48,750 nt of DNA from Zooshikella ganghwensis DSM 15267. GTDB lineage: Bacteria > Pseudomonadota > Gammaproteobacteria > Pseudomonadales > Zooshikellaceae. Under the pieces are notes generated by a model that made no database searches, was not told where the DNA came from, and worked only from the letters and a program-made list of their open reading frames with translations. Both the position numbers and the translations under genes were made by a program. Positions within the stretch are counted from its first letter, which is position 1. Each line of letters starts with the position of its first letter. Below are positions 37,636 through 45,347 of this stretch, one piece after another. The stretch covers positions 1 to 48,750 of the forward strand of contig NZ_AUAF01000025.1 in NCBI RefSeq assembly GCF_000428585.1. Direction: 5' to 3'.

Positions 37636-38096
37636 ATCCTCTACATGTGATTCTGTTGGAAGTGAATGAAAATTGCCGTCAAATTACCGGAAGCCTGTTA
37701 TGAAGGCAAACGATTCGCTGTGTAATTCATAAAAAAGTCATAACGATATCCTGTGTTTAAGGGAGGAAATGTTATGAGGAGAGGATTTTACCTTACTGAT
37801 AGCGACAGAGTGACGACAACATGAATAAATTATTTGCTGACCTGAAACGTAATAATAACGTCTACCTTACATAAGGCGCTATGCTGTGCATAGCACAATA
37901 AGTAACTTATGTTTCGTTATGAAGCAAATCACTGTTTATAATGTCGTTTATTCAAGTGCGCTGTGATTGCCCTTAGGGTACAATCAGCCTGCTTATACAA
38001 CTTGAGTCAGTTGTCAATTTATGTTTCATGAGTCCTGTGAATTATGTGGCTCATGAAGTGTATGCCTGAGCCAGTTAGGATTGAAAGAGGACCTGC
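37636..38096. promoter_or_regulatory. ettA / glyA divergent control region
   Basis: This 461-base gap has no gene. On the glyA side, GCTATGC and GCATAGC form a perfect 7-bp stem with a TGT loop at about 37877-37893, nested inside wider arms ACATAAG and CTTATGT (37870-37911). Just downstream are a TATAAT at 37937-37942 and a TACAAT at 37979-37984 as -10 candidates, but neither has a good -35. The dyad could be an operator or a leader hairpin. I saw no glycine or THF riboswitch motif. Confidence 0.4.
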
Positions 38097-39356
38097 ATGT
38101 TTACCTCCAATATGACCATTGCTGCCTATGACCCTGAGTTGCAATCTGCAATTGAAAATGAAGCTCAGCGTCAGGAAGAACATATCGAACTTATAGCCTC
38201 AGAAAACTATGCTAGCCCACGAGTTATGGAAGCCCAGGGCTCTGTGTTAACTAACAAGTATGCAGAGGGCTATCCTGGTAAGCGTTACTATGGTGGCTGT
38301 GAGTTCGTTGATGACGTTGAACGTATTGCTCAGGAGCGTGCCAAGCAGTTGTTTGGAGCTAGCTACGCTAATGTTCAGCCTCATTCAGGCTCACAGGCAA
38401 ATGCAGCCGTTTACATGGCACTGGTTAAACCTGGTGATACTATTCTTGGTATGAGCTTAGCCCATGGTGGACACTTGACCCATGGTGCGAAAGTAAGCTT
38501 CTCTGGTCGTATTTATCACGCAGTTCAATATGGAATAAACCCTGAGAGCGGTGAGGTGGATTATGATGAAGTTGAAGCACTGGCCTTAGAGCATAAGCCT
38601 AAAATGATTGTGGCTGGCTTTTCCGCTTATTCCAGAGTCATGGATTGGCAGCGTTTTAGAGCAATTGCCGATAAAGTAGGTGCATATCTCCTGGTAGATA
38701 TGGCCCATGTGGCGGGTTTAATTGCTGCGGATGTTTATCCTAGCCCACTTCCTCATGCTCATGTTGTTACCACTACTACACATAAAACACTGGGCGGTCC
38801 TCGTGGTGGTTTGATTTTGTCTAGCCAGGCTGATGAAGAGCTCCAAAAGAAACTCAACTTTGCTGTCTTTCCTGAGAGTCAGGGTGGGCCTTTGATGCAC
38901 GTTATTGCTGCTAAAGCAATTTGTTTTAAAGAGGCAATGGAACCTGAGTTTAAAGCATATCAACAGCAAGTGGTTAAAAATGCACAAGCTATGTGTAGTG
39001 TATTCCAAGCACGAGGTATCAAAATTGTTTCGAAAGGAACCGATGATCACCTGTTTTTAATGGACTTAATTGGTAAGGAATACACTGGTAAAGATGCGGA
39101 TGAAGCTTTAGGACGCGCTAACATTACAGTCAATAAAAATGCAGTGCCGAATGATCCACGCTCACCGTTTGTCACAAGCGGGTTGCGAATTGGTACTCCT
39201 GCAATTACCCGTCGTGGCTTTCAGGAAGCTGAGAGTAAAGAGTTAGCGGGTTGGATTTGCGATGTATTAGAAAATATTAATGATGAGCAAGTTATCGCGA
39301 GTGTACGAGAAAAAGTAAAAGCTATTTGTGCTCGCTTTCCTGTGTATGGAAAATAA
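38097..39356 (+). CDS. glyA: serine hydroxymethyltransferase
   Basis: GlyA interconverts serine and glycine with tetrahydrofolate and is the main source of one-carbon units. The 419 residues have the standard markers: [50 protein letters not shown], and the PLP lysine in [23 protein letters not shown] lies 6 bases before the ATG at 38097, which decides it over the in-frame ATG at 38112. A bidirectional terminator follows the gene. Confidence 0.98.
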   Translation: MFTSNMTIAAYDPELQSAIENEAQRQEEHIELIASENYASPRVMEAQGSVLTNKYAEGYPGKRYYGGCEFVDDVERIAQERAKQLFGASYANVQPHSGSQANAAVYMALVKPGDTILGMSLAHGGHLTHGAKVSFSGRIYHAVQYGINPESGEVDYDEVEALALEHKPKMIVAGFSAYSRVMDWQRFRAIADKVGAYLLVDMAHVAGLIAADVYPSPLPHAHVVTTTTHKTLGGPRGGLILSSQADEELQKKLNFAVFPESQGGPLMHVIAAKAICFKEAMEPEFKAYQQQVVKNAQAMCSVFQARGIKIVSKGTDDHLFLMDLIGKEYTGKDADEALGRANITVNKNAVPNDPRSPFVTSGLRIGTPAITRRGFQEAESKELAGWICDVLENINDEQVIASVREKVKAICARFPVYGK

Positions 39357-39386
39357 TGAGCGAGTAACGAGCGTTACCCGTTCAAT

Positions 39387-39419
39387 AAAAAAAGACCCAG
39401 TTTTTGCTGGGTTTTTTTA
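39387..39419. terminator. bidirectional terminator between glyA and the AraC gene
   Basis: ACCCAG and CTGGGT form the stem around TTTTTG, with seven T after it on the plus strand and a run of A before it, so it serves both convergent genes. Confidence 0.85.
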
Positions 39420-40259
39420 TGGTGTTTCAGCTGTGGGAGAATAAGTTCGTTGTAAATATTTTGAAGGACTTTCACCCAGCTGGCGTTTAAACATGGTAGA
39501 AAAAGCAGATGAAGACTCGTAACCTAAGCTTAATGCAACATCTGTGATTGACTTTCCTAGGTCAAGTAATTCTAACCCATGCAAAATAACCAGCCGCTGT
39601 CGCCATTGGTTAAACCCCATACCTGTGTGTTGTTGAAATAAGCGACGTAAAGTACGAGCTGATGCGCCTACTTTATCTTCCCAATATTCAAGTGGCATCT
39701 TGTGAGTTGGATCTGCAAGTAACTCATTTATAATGGGCTGTAGTCGGCGCTCAGACGGTAGCGGGATATCATAGGGAATAATCGCTGAAACGCTTAGCTG
39801 GTCCACTAAAACCTGCCAGATACGCTCTAAAAATAAGTCTGGGGATTGTGAACTAGGAAAGTTCATTACATGGAGTATAAGTTCTTTCACTAAAGGAGAT
39901 ATTTCAATAACACATGTTGGCTTGTCAATTTGCTGAGTCCAGATTAAATCTACATAAATACTTCGATACTGTGCAGCGGTTAGCGTAGTAACCTGGTGAT
40001 CGACATGAGGAGGAATCCAGACTGCTCTATTTGGCGGTGAAATAAAGCGTCCTTCTGAGGTATCAACCTGTAGCACACCCCTAACAGCATATTGAAGTTG
40101 TCCCCATTCATGCTGATGGCGTGGACCCTGTTTGCCCATGGGAATGTCTTTCGTGCGGGGCATAATTCGTTGTAACAACTGCTGGGGTATGCTCATGGAA
40201 ACTGTCCATTTTGCAAAGGTGGTTGGCCATTTGTGAAACGTTCTCAGAGCTAAAATCAC
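39417..40259 (-). CDS. AraC-family transcriptional regulator
   Basis: The 280-residue product has an N-terminal cupin-like sensor (RHQHEWGQLQYAVRGVLQVDTSEG, then PNRAVWIPPHVDHQV) and a C-terminal AraC helix-turn-helix pair (GASARTLRRLFQQHTGMGFNQWRQRLVI, then SITDVALSLGYESSSAFSTMFKRQLGESP read in parts). This matches the cupin-type AraC group that includes NimR, whose members usually control a divergent transporter. The start is a GTG without a clear binding site; the in-frame ATG at 40196 (MSIPQQLLQ) is a fair alternative. It is divergent from an MFS transporter, its likely target; the ligand is unknown. Confidence 0.88.
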   Translation of the reverse strand: MILALRTFHKWPTTFAKWTVSMSIPQQLLQRIMPRTKDIPMGKQGPRHQHEWGQLQYAVRGVLQVDTSEGRFISPPNRAVWIPPHVDHQVTTLTAAQYRSIYVDLIWTQQIDKPTCVIEISPLVKELILHVMNFPSSQSPDLFLERIWQVLVDQLSVSAIIPYDIPLPSERRLQPIINELLADPTHKMPLEYWEDKVGASARTLRRLFQQHTGMGFNQWRQRLVILHGLELLDLGKSITDVALSLGYESSSAFSTMFKRQLGESPSKYLQRTYSPTAETP

Positions 40260-40496
40260 GTATCATGTAATGTACGTGTGTTGCTCAGTACTCTCAATGT
40301 CTTTTTTGACAATCTAATCATAAACGTACTGATACCCCTTAACAGCATGGCTCAAGAGATGCTTGGTCTGCACATACTCGTAATCAATAGTTTCGAAAGT
40401 GCTTATTATTAATGGGGTAAGCCATATAAAAAATAGTACTTTAGTATATGCATGATGTGTCTTTTATAAAAGTGACCTTAATGAGCAGGTAAGTGA

Positions 40497-41681
40497 ATGA
40501 AGTTAGTAAAACTACATAATCAGCCGTATTTATTTCTTGTATTATTAGCTGTTGCAATGCCATTTACATTTTCTGTATGGAATGTACAGCTAAATAATGC
40601 AGTTGTAGAGCTTGCCAACTTTACGGGTAAGGAAATTGGAATACTGCAAAGTATTCGAGAGATACCAGGGTTATTAGCAATATCAGCAATTTTATTTTTG
40701 CTTTTTATTTTAGAGCAGCGCTTTGCTGTTTTAGCGCTCGTGTTATTGAGTGCTGGGGTGGCATTAACAGGGCAGTTTACGAGTGTTTTGGGATTTTATC
40801 TCACTACGCTATTAATGAGTTTTGGGTTTCATTATTTAGAAACCACGAGAGACTCGTTAGCACTTCAATGGTTACCTAAAAAGACTGCACCTGCTCAGTT
40901 AGGTAAGTTGTTAGCAGTAGCATCATATAGTTCCTTAGGGGCTTATGGAATGGTTTGGTTGCTCCAACAACTATCATTAAGCTATGAATTGATTTATCTG
41001 GTGGCAGGTGCTATTGGGTTATGCCTGGCGGGTTATCTTTGGTTGAAGTTCCCTGTTTTTCAACAGTCTGCACAACAGCATAAAAAATTAATTTTTAGAA
41101 GAAAGTATTGGCTTTTTTACTTATTAACATTTATGAGTGGGGCAAGACGGCAAATTTTTGTGGTGTTTGCTGCATTTATGATGGTTGAGAAATTTCACTA
41201 TAGCGTAAGTGATATTACATTATTATTTATAATTAATCACCTGGTCAGTATTTGGCTAGCACCTAAAATAGGTAAAATGGTTCAGCACTTTGGAGAGCGT
41301 TTTACACTTTCTTTAGAGTATATTGGATTAATCATCGTTTTTACCGGCTACGCATGGGTAGAATCCAGTGAAATAGCTGCTATGTTATACGTGGTTGATC
41401 ATATCTTTTTTGCCATGGCCATTGCTTTAAAAACGTACATGCAGAAAGTAGTCGATGAACAGGATATTGCAGCAACGGCAGCCATGAACTTTACGATTAA
41501 TCATATTGCTGCAGTCTTTTTACCTGTCATTTTAGGTATAGTCTGGTTAACATCGCCTGAGTGGGTATTTTATATTGGCTCAGTATTGGCGTTACTATCA
41601 TTTATGCTTGTTCAGCTGATTCCTTACACTCTACGACAAGTTACACCGATGGCTCAGCAGGTTGTCAATGTAGAAGGTTGA
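40497..41681 (+). CDS. MFS transporter
   Basis: This 394-residue protein has about twelve hydrophobic segments in two halves split by a polar loop at about residues 193-205. Family cues are NFTGKEIGILQSIREIPGLLAI and LKTYMQKVVDEQDIAATAAMNFTINHIAA (in parts), the latter like the second-half signature of small MFS exporters. It has GAGCAGGTAAG before the ATG and a strong stem-loop after the stop. Divergence from the AraC regulator suggests regulated export or import of a small compound. The substrate cannot be told. Confidence 0.83.
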   Translation: MKLVKLHNQPYLFLVLLAVAMPFTFSVWNVQLNNAVVELANFTGKEIGILQSIREIPGLLAISAILFLLFILEQRFAVLALVLLSAGVALTGQFTSVLGFYLTTLLMSFGFHYLETTRDSLALQWLPKKTAPAQLGKLLAVASYSSLGAYGMVWLLQQLSLSYELIYLVAGAIGLCLAGYLWLKFPVFQQSAQQHKKLIFRRKYWLFYLLTFMSGARRQIFVVFAAFMMVEKFHYSVSDITLLFIINHLVSIWLAPKIGKMVQHFGERFTLSLEYIGLIIVFTGYAWVESSEIAAMLYVVDHIFFAMAIALKTYMQKVVDEQDIAATAAMNFTINHIAAVFLPVILGIVWLTSPEWVFYIGSVLALLSFMLVQLIPYTLRQVTPMAQQVVNVEG

Positions 41682-41702
41682 TTTCTCATAAGATGGATAC
41701 TG

Positions 41703-41732
41703 GTTAAAAGGCTAGTTGAGCAGCCTTTTAAC
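41703..41732 (+). terminator. stem-loop after the MFS gene
   Basis: Perfect 11-bp arms GTTAAAAGGCT and AGCCTTTTAAC enclose an 8-base loop, followed by TTCGTTTTC. Confidence 0.7.
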
Positions 41733-41798
41733 TTCGTTTTCTTGACGAAATAGAAGTGAGTATTTCACTGAAACCTTTTATTATGCGAGAATTAATAA

Positions 41799-41924
41799 TA
41801 TACCCAATACGAATGGTTTTTTGGTGCTGCCATCGAGTGACTAAGCCCCATGAGCCTATATTAATAGGTGATTAGGGTGAGGAGAGAAGATAACAAAACC
41901 TAGAAATCATTCGTGAAGGGTATA
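41799..41924. repeat. palindromic repeat, family B (126 bp)
   Basis: The left end TATACCCAATACGAATG and right end CATTCGTGAAGGGTATA match at 14 of 17 positions as inverted repeats, and the similarity runs on further inward. The right 36 bases resemble 17161-17197 and 43143-43178. The right end is only 23 bases from the next start codon, so it lies in the gene's leader or promoter region. Confidence 0.72.
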
Positions 41925-41947
41925 AAAATAATACACTGGAGTGTGAC

Positions 41948-43078
41948 ATGTTAAAGGATTCATTTTATCCTCCGCAGCGAACTTTGATGGGACCTGGTCC
42001 TTCAGATATTCATCCTCGGGTTTTACAAGCACTAAGCCGTCCTACTATTGGTCACCTTGATCCCTGCTTTATTGGTATGATGGATGAAGTTAAACAGTTA
42101 CTGAAATATGCTTTTGTTACTGAAAATGAAGTGACACTTGCAGTATCCGCACCGGGTTCGGCAGGTATGGAGGCTTGCTTTGTCAACTTGATTGAGCCTG
42201 GTGAAAAGGTCATTGTATGTATTAATGGAGTGTTTGGTCAGAGAATGGCTGAAAATGTAATACGTTGTGGTGGCCAATTAATTAAAGTTGAGGATGAGTG
42301 GTGTCAGCCAGTCTCTTTAGAAAAACTGCAAGCAACATTAGAACAGCATCCTGATACGACAGCTGTTGCCTGTGTTCATGCTGAAACCTCAACAGGTGTA
42401 AAGTCTGATATAGAAGCTATTTGCCAAATAGCCAAACAGCATGATTGTTTAACAATTGTTGATACTGTAACGTCATTAGGTGGTATTCCACTCTATGTGG
42501 ATCGATGGGATATTGATGCGGTTTATTCCGGGTCACAAAAATGCTTATCTTGTGTACCTGGACTTTCTCCTGTTAGCTTTAGCTCTAACGCTGTCGATAA
42601 AATTAAGTCTCGTAAAACAAAAGTGCAAAGCTGGTTTCTCGATCAAACATTGGTGATGGAATATTGGGGCAATAAAGCGGCGAGAACTTACCATCATACG
42701 GCACCTGTGAACGCGCTTTATGCTTTACATGAAGCCTTGTTGATGCTGAAAAAAGAGGGTTTGGAGCAAGCCTGGCAAAGACATGCAATGATGCATAACC
42801 GTCTTTATCAGGGGTTAACAGATTTAGGTATTAAGTTTTTAGTTGATGAGCAGCATCGACTACCACAGCTTAACTTAATTGCTATTCCAGAAGGCATTGA
42901 TGATGCGGCCTTTCGTAACCACTTATTGCGACACTATAACTTGGAAGTAGGTGCTGCAATTGGAGGCTTGGCAGGCAAAGCATGGCGGATTGGTTTGATG
43001 GGCTATGCTGCCAAGGCTGAAAATGTTGCTTTATGCCTAAAAGCATTTGAAGAGACATTAAACATGATGCGGCAGTGA
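41948..43078 (+). CDS. alanine-glyoxylate-type class V aminotransferase
   Basis: This 376-residue PLP enzyme belongs to the class V group with alanine-glyoxylate, serine-glyoxylate and ureidoglycine-glyoxylate (PucG) aminotransferases. Motifs are LMGPGPSDIHPRVLQAL, HAETSTGV, IVDTVTSLGG, and the PLP lysine in YSGSQKCLSCVPGLSP. The region after the lysine (SRKTKVQSWFLD, then RTYHHTAPVNALYALHEAL) is close in pattern to animal AGT1. It probably transfers an amino group from alanine or serine to glyoxylate, but the donor is uncertain. GGAG precedes the ATG. An EamA transporter follows. Confidence 0.85.
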   Translation: MLKDSFYPPQRTLMGPGPSDIHPRVLQALSRPTIGHLDPCFIGMMDEVKQLLKYAFVTENEVTLAVSAPGSAGMEACFVNLIEPGEKVIVCINGVFGQRMAENVIRCGGQLIKVEDEWCQPVSLEKLQATLEQHPDTTAVACVHAETSTGVKSDIEAICQIAKQHDCLTIVDTVTSLGGIPLYVDRWDIDAVYSGSQKCLSCVPGLSPVSFSSNAVDKIKSRKTKVQSWFLDQTLVMEYWGNKAARTYHHTAPVNALYALHEALLMLKKEGLEQAWQRHAMMHNRLYQGLTDLGIKFLVDEQHRLPQLNLIAIPEGIDDAAFRNHLLRHYNLEVGAAIGGLAGKAWRIGLMGYAAKAENVALCLKAFEETLNMMRQ

Positions 43079-43087
43079 TAAATGATA

Positions 43088-43122
43088 ACCCCATCTTTTG
43101 TGGCGTCATCAAATGATGGGGT
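43088..43122 (+). terminator. hairpin after the aminotransferase
   Basis: ACCCCATC and GATGGGGT form perfect 8-bp arms around a 19-base loop starting 9 bases after the stop codon. There is no T-run, so termination is uncertain. Confidence 0.4.
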
Positions 43123-43142
43123 AAAGAGCAAAGCCTGGCGAA

Positions 43143-43178
43143 GGCAACAAACCCTAAAATTGATTCGCGAAGGGTATA
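43143..43178. repeat. family B right-half copy upstream of the EamA gene
   Basis: These 36 bases match the right ends of the family B repeats at 17161-17197 and 41889-41924, including ATTCGCGAAGGGTATA. No matching left end is found upstream, so it looks truncated or rearranged. Confidence 0.6.
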
Positions 43179-43284
43179 TGCTACTATAGCGCTCCTTTTG
43201 GCTTACTCTGAGAATCCTTGAGGCTAAGTAAAGCACTCAGCATCGCTCAGGGGATGGTATGGCCTAAATGTGGAGGGCTAGGGG

Positions 43285-44253
43285 TTGTTAGTTCAGGTCA
43301 AAAATAAAAGTGCATTGGGTGCCTTGCTGGTTTGTGTGGCGGCTGCAATGTGGGGTTTTGATGGCGTCGTGCTAACACCAAGACTTTGGGAGTTAGATGT
43401 TAGTTACGTTGTATTTATGGTCCATGCGTTGCCTTTTTTGGGGATGCAGTTCTTTTTATACCGACATTATAAATACCTTAAAAAGCTTTCTTGGGTAGAT
43501 ATTGTTTTTTTTATATTAATTGCAATATTTGGTGGAGCGTTAGGTACTCTTGCTATTGTCAAAGCACTTTTTCTTGTTAATTTTAATAATTTAACGGTTG
43601 TTGCTTTACTACAAAAAACACAACCTATTTTTGCAATTATTCTAGCAAGGTTTATTTTAAAGGAACCGTTTAGCCGTCATTTTTTTCGTTGGGCGTTATT
43701 AGCCATTGTTGGAAGTTATTTGTTAACATTTGAGCTTAACTTGCCAGATACATCAAATAAGGATCTTTTGTTTGAAGCGGCTTGTTATGCTTTATTTGCG
43801 GCATTTTCATTTGGTAGTGCTACAGTTTTTGGTAAGCGAGTTTTGAATAAAGTACCTTTTCAAACAGCACTGTTTTTTCGCTATGGTTTTACGACGTTAG
43901 TGATGCTGATAATAGTATTATCATTGGGAACTTATCAGCAACTCGAAGTCACAACTAATACGCATTGGCTCTTTTTAATCATTATAGGCTTAACAACAGG
44001 TAGTGGCGCTATTTTACTATATTATTATGGGTTACGTTATATTCCAGCAAATGTATCAACGATTTGTGAACTATGCTTTCCACTATTTACAGTGATTTTT
44101 GACTATATATTTAATGGAAATATTCTGTCGCCTATTCAATGTTTTAGTGCTTTGTTAATGCTATTTGCTATATATAGAATTAGCCGAGTTCAGGCTTATG
44201 AGCAGGTGAAAAAAGATAACTCTCTGCCGCTTCAATCTAAGCTGACTACATAA
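43285..44253 (+). CDS. EamA-family (DMT) transporter
   Basis: This 322-residue protein has about ten hydrophobic helices in two EamA repeats: ALLVCVAAAMWGFDGVVLTPRL, then NFNNLTVVALLQKTQPIFAIILARFILKEPFS and FAAFSFGSATVFGKRV (read in parts), with YYYGLRYIPANVSTICELCFPLFTVIFDY in the second half. DMT proteins export or import amino acids and related metabolites. The start is TTG with GGAGG 8 bases upstream. The position after a class V aminotransferase could mean that it handles a product of that enzyme. Confidence 0.85.
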   Translation: MLVQVKNKSALGALLVCVAAAMWGFDGVVLTPRLWELDVSYVVFMVHALPFLGMQFFLYRHYKYLKKLSWVDIVFFILIAIFGGALGTLAIVKALFLVNFNNLTVVALLQKTQPIFAIILARFILKEPFSRHFFRWALLAIVGSYLLTFELNLPDTSNKDLLFEAACYALFAAFSFGSATVFGKRVLNKVPFQTALFFRYGFTTLVMLIIVLSLGTYQQLEVTTNTHWLFLIIIGLTTGSGAILLYYYGLRYIPANVSTICELCFPLFTVIFDYIFNGNILSPIQCFSALLMLFAIYRISRVQAYEQVKKDNSLPLQSKLTT

Positions 44254-44306
44254 TGTTAGCGCAGAGAGTAAAGATATAAATATGCAGTTTTGGATATAAA
44301 GTGCGC

Positions 44307-45098
44307 TTAAACAGGAAATATTTCCTCAAGCTTTTGAGCTACACCGTGTTCATCACTGCTTAAGGTGTTTTCATAGCGGGCTAATGATTGACGAAGACGG
44401 TCGTGTGCATTAGCCATGACCACTGGCATTCCGACTTGTGACAGCATTTCATAATCGTTCATACCATCACCAAATGCTACCGTTTGCTCAAGGGTGAAGC
44501 CTTTTATTTTCAGTACTTGTTGCAGTGCTTGTCCTTTATTAACCTCTTTGGCCATAACCTCTAGACAATCTGGAAGGCTAAACGCAGCATTCACTGAATC
44601 ACCAAACAGATGATTAATCTTATTTTCTAGTGCTAAAAGTGTTTCATGTTTACCGACAAAAAATACTTTAGCGACATTGTTATGATCAGTTGTAAATAAA
44701 TTCGTTATCGAATAATTAAAACCTGAGCTTTTATTAAACTCAAGCAGTGCTTGGTTTGGCTTTGATATTAGCCACTGATCTTCTTTATAAATATTAAGTT
44801 GAGTATCTTTAGGCGCCATTTCCAATAAAGGTTGGACAATATGCTCTGGGATGTCTTGTCTAAAAATGGTTTGGCCTTGCTTATTATGGATTCGCGCACC
44901 ATTGCTAGTGATGAGAAAAAGATCCAAGCCCAGGTTATTAGCAATATGTTTAACGTCTTGATAATGACGACCTGTGGCAATAATGAAGCGAATCCCTTGT
45001 TTGACAATGCGATGTACAGTGCTGATGGTTTGTTGACTAAGGGCGTGGTTTGAGTCAAGCAAAGTGCCATCTAGGTCTGAAACGACAACCTTATACAT
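44307..45098 (-). CDS. Cof-type HAD phosphatase
   Basis: The 263 residues belong to the HAD IIB (Cof/YidA) group, which dephosphorylates sugar phosphates and nucleotides such as FMN. Motif I is VVSDLDGTLLDS near residue 7, motif II FIIATGRHYQDV near 38, the motif III lysine lies around the KEVNKGQAL block, and motif IV is VAFGDGMNDYEML near 208. All catalytic aspartates are present. It has GGGGTAA before its ATG. Substrate cannot be predicted. It is convergent with the EamA gene and follows the collagenase gene in the same direction after its terminator. Confidence 0.92.
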   Translation of the reverse strand: MYKVVVSDLDGTLLDSNHALSQQTISTVHRIVKQGIRFIIATGRHYQDVKHIANNLGLDLFLITSNGARIHNKQGQTIFRQDIPEHIVQPLLEMAPKDTQLNIYKEDQWLISKPNQALLEFNKSSGFNYSITNLFTTDHNNVAKVFFVGKHETLLALENKINHLFGDSVNAAFSLPDCLEVMAKEVNKGQALQQVLKIKGFTLEQTVAFGDGMNDYEMLSQVGMPVVMANAHDRLRQSLARYENTLSSDEHGVAQKLEEIFPV

Positions 45099-45218
45099 AA
45101 ATTACCCCTATTCATTGAGGTGCAAATATTAGCATACGATAGTAATAATTGTCTAAATAAGGAATTATGCATAAATGTAGCTAATCTATAAAATTGGTAA
45201 GCTTATTAGTGAAAATGC

Positions 45219-45278
45219 TTAGTACTAAAGAACCTAGTATTAAAATAGCTAGTATTGAGGTACCTAGTATTAAGGCTG
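45219..45278. repeat. 15-bp tandem repeat, four units
   Basis: Four adjacent 15-base units each start with (C)TAGTA(T/C)T: TTAGTACTAAAGAAC, CTAGTATTAAAATAG, CTAGTATTGAGGTAC and CTAGTATTAAGGCTG. They lie between the HAD gene and the collagenase terminator. Confidence 0.7.
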
Positions 45279-45293
45279 CTTTATCTGGCCTAT

Positions 45294-45320
45294 AAAAAAA
45301 GCCCCTTTCTAGGGGCTTTT
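45294..45320 (-). terminator. terminator of the collagenase gene
   Basis: AAAAGCCCC and GGGGCTTTT form the stem around a 4-5 base loop. On the minus strand, downstream of the collagenase stop, the stem ends in a run of seven T. Confidence 0.85.
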
Positions 45321-45347
45321 ACAGTAGTGGTGTCGCTTTTTTTATAA

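Noticed and set aside
44832-45053. 73-residue plus-strand frame inside the HAD gene
   Set aside because: It is antisense to a clear HAD phosphatase and has no coding evidence of its own.
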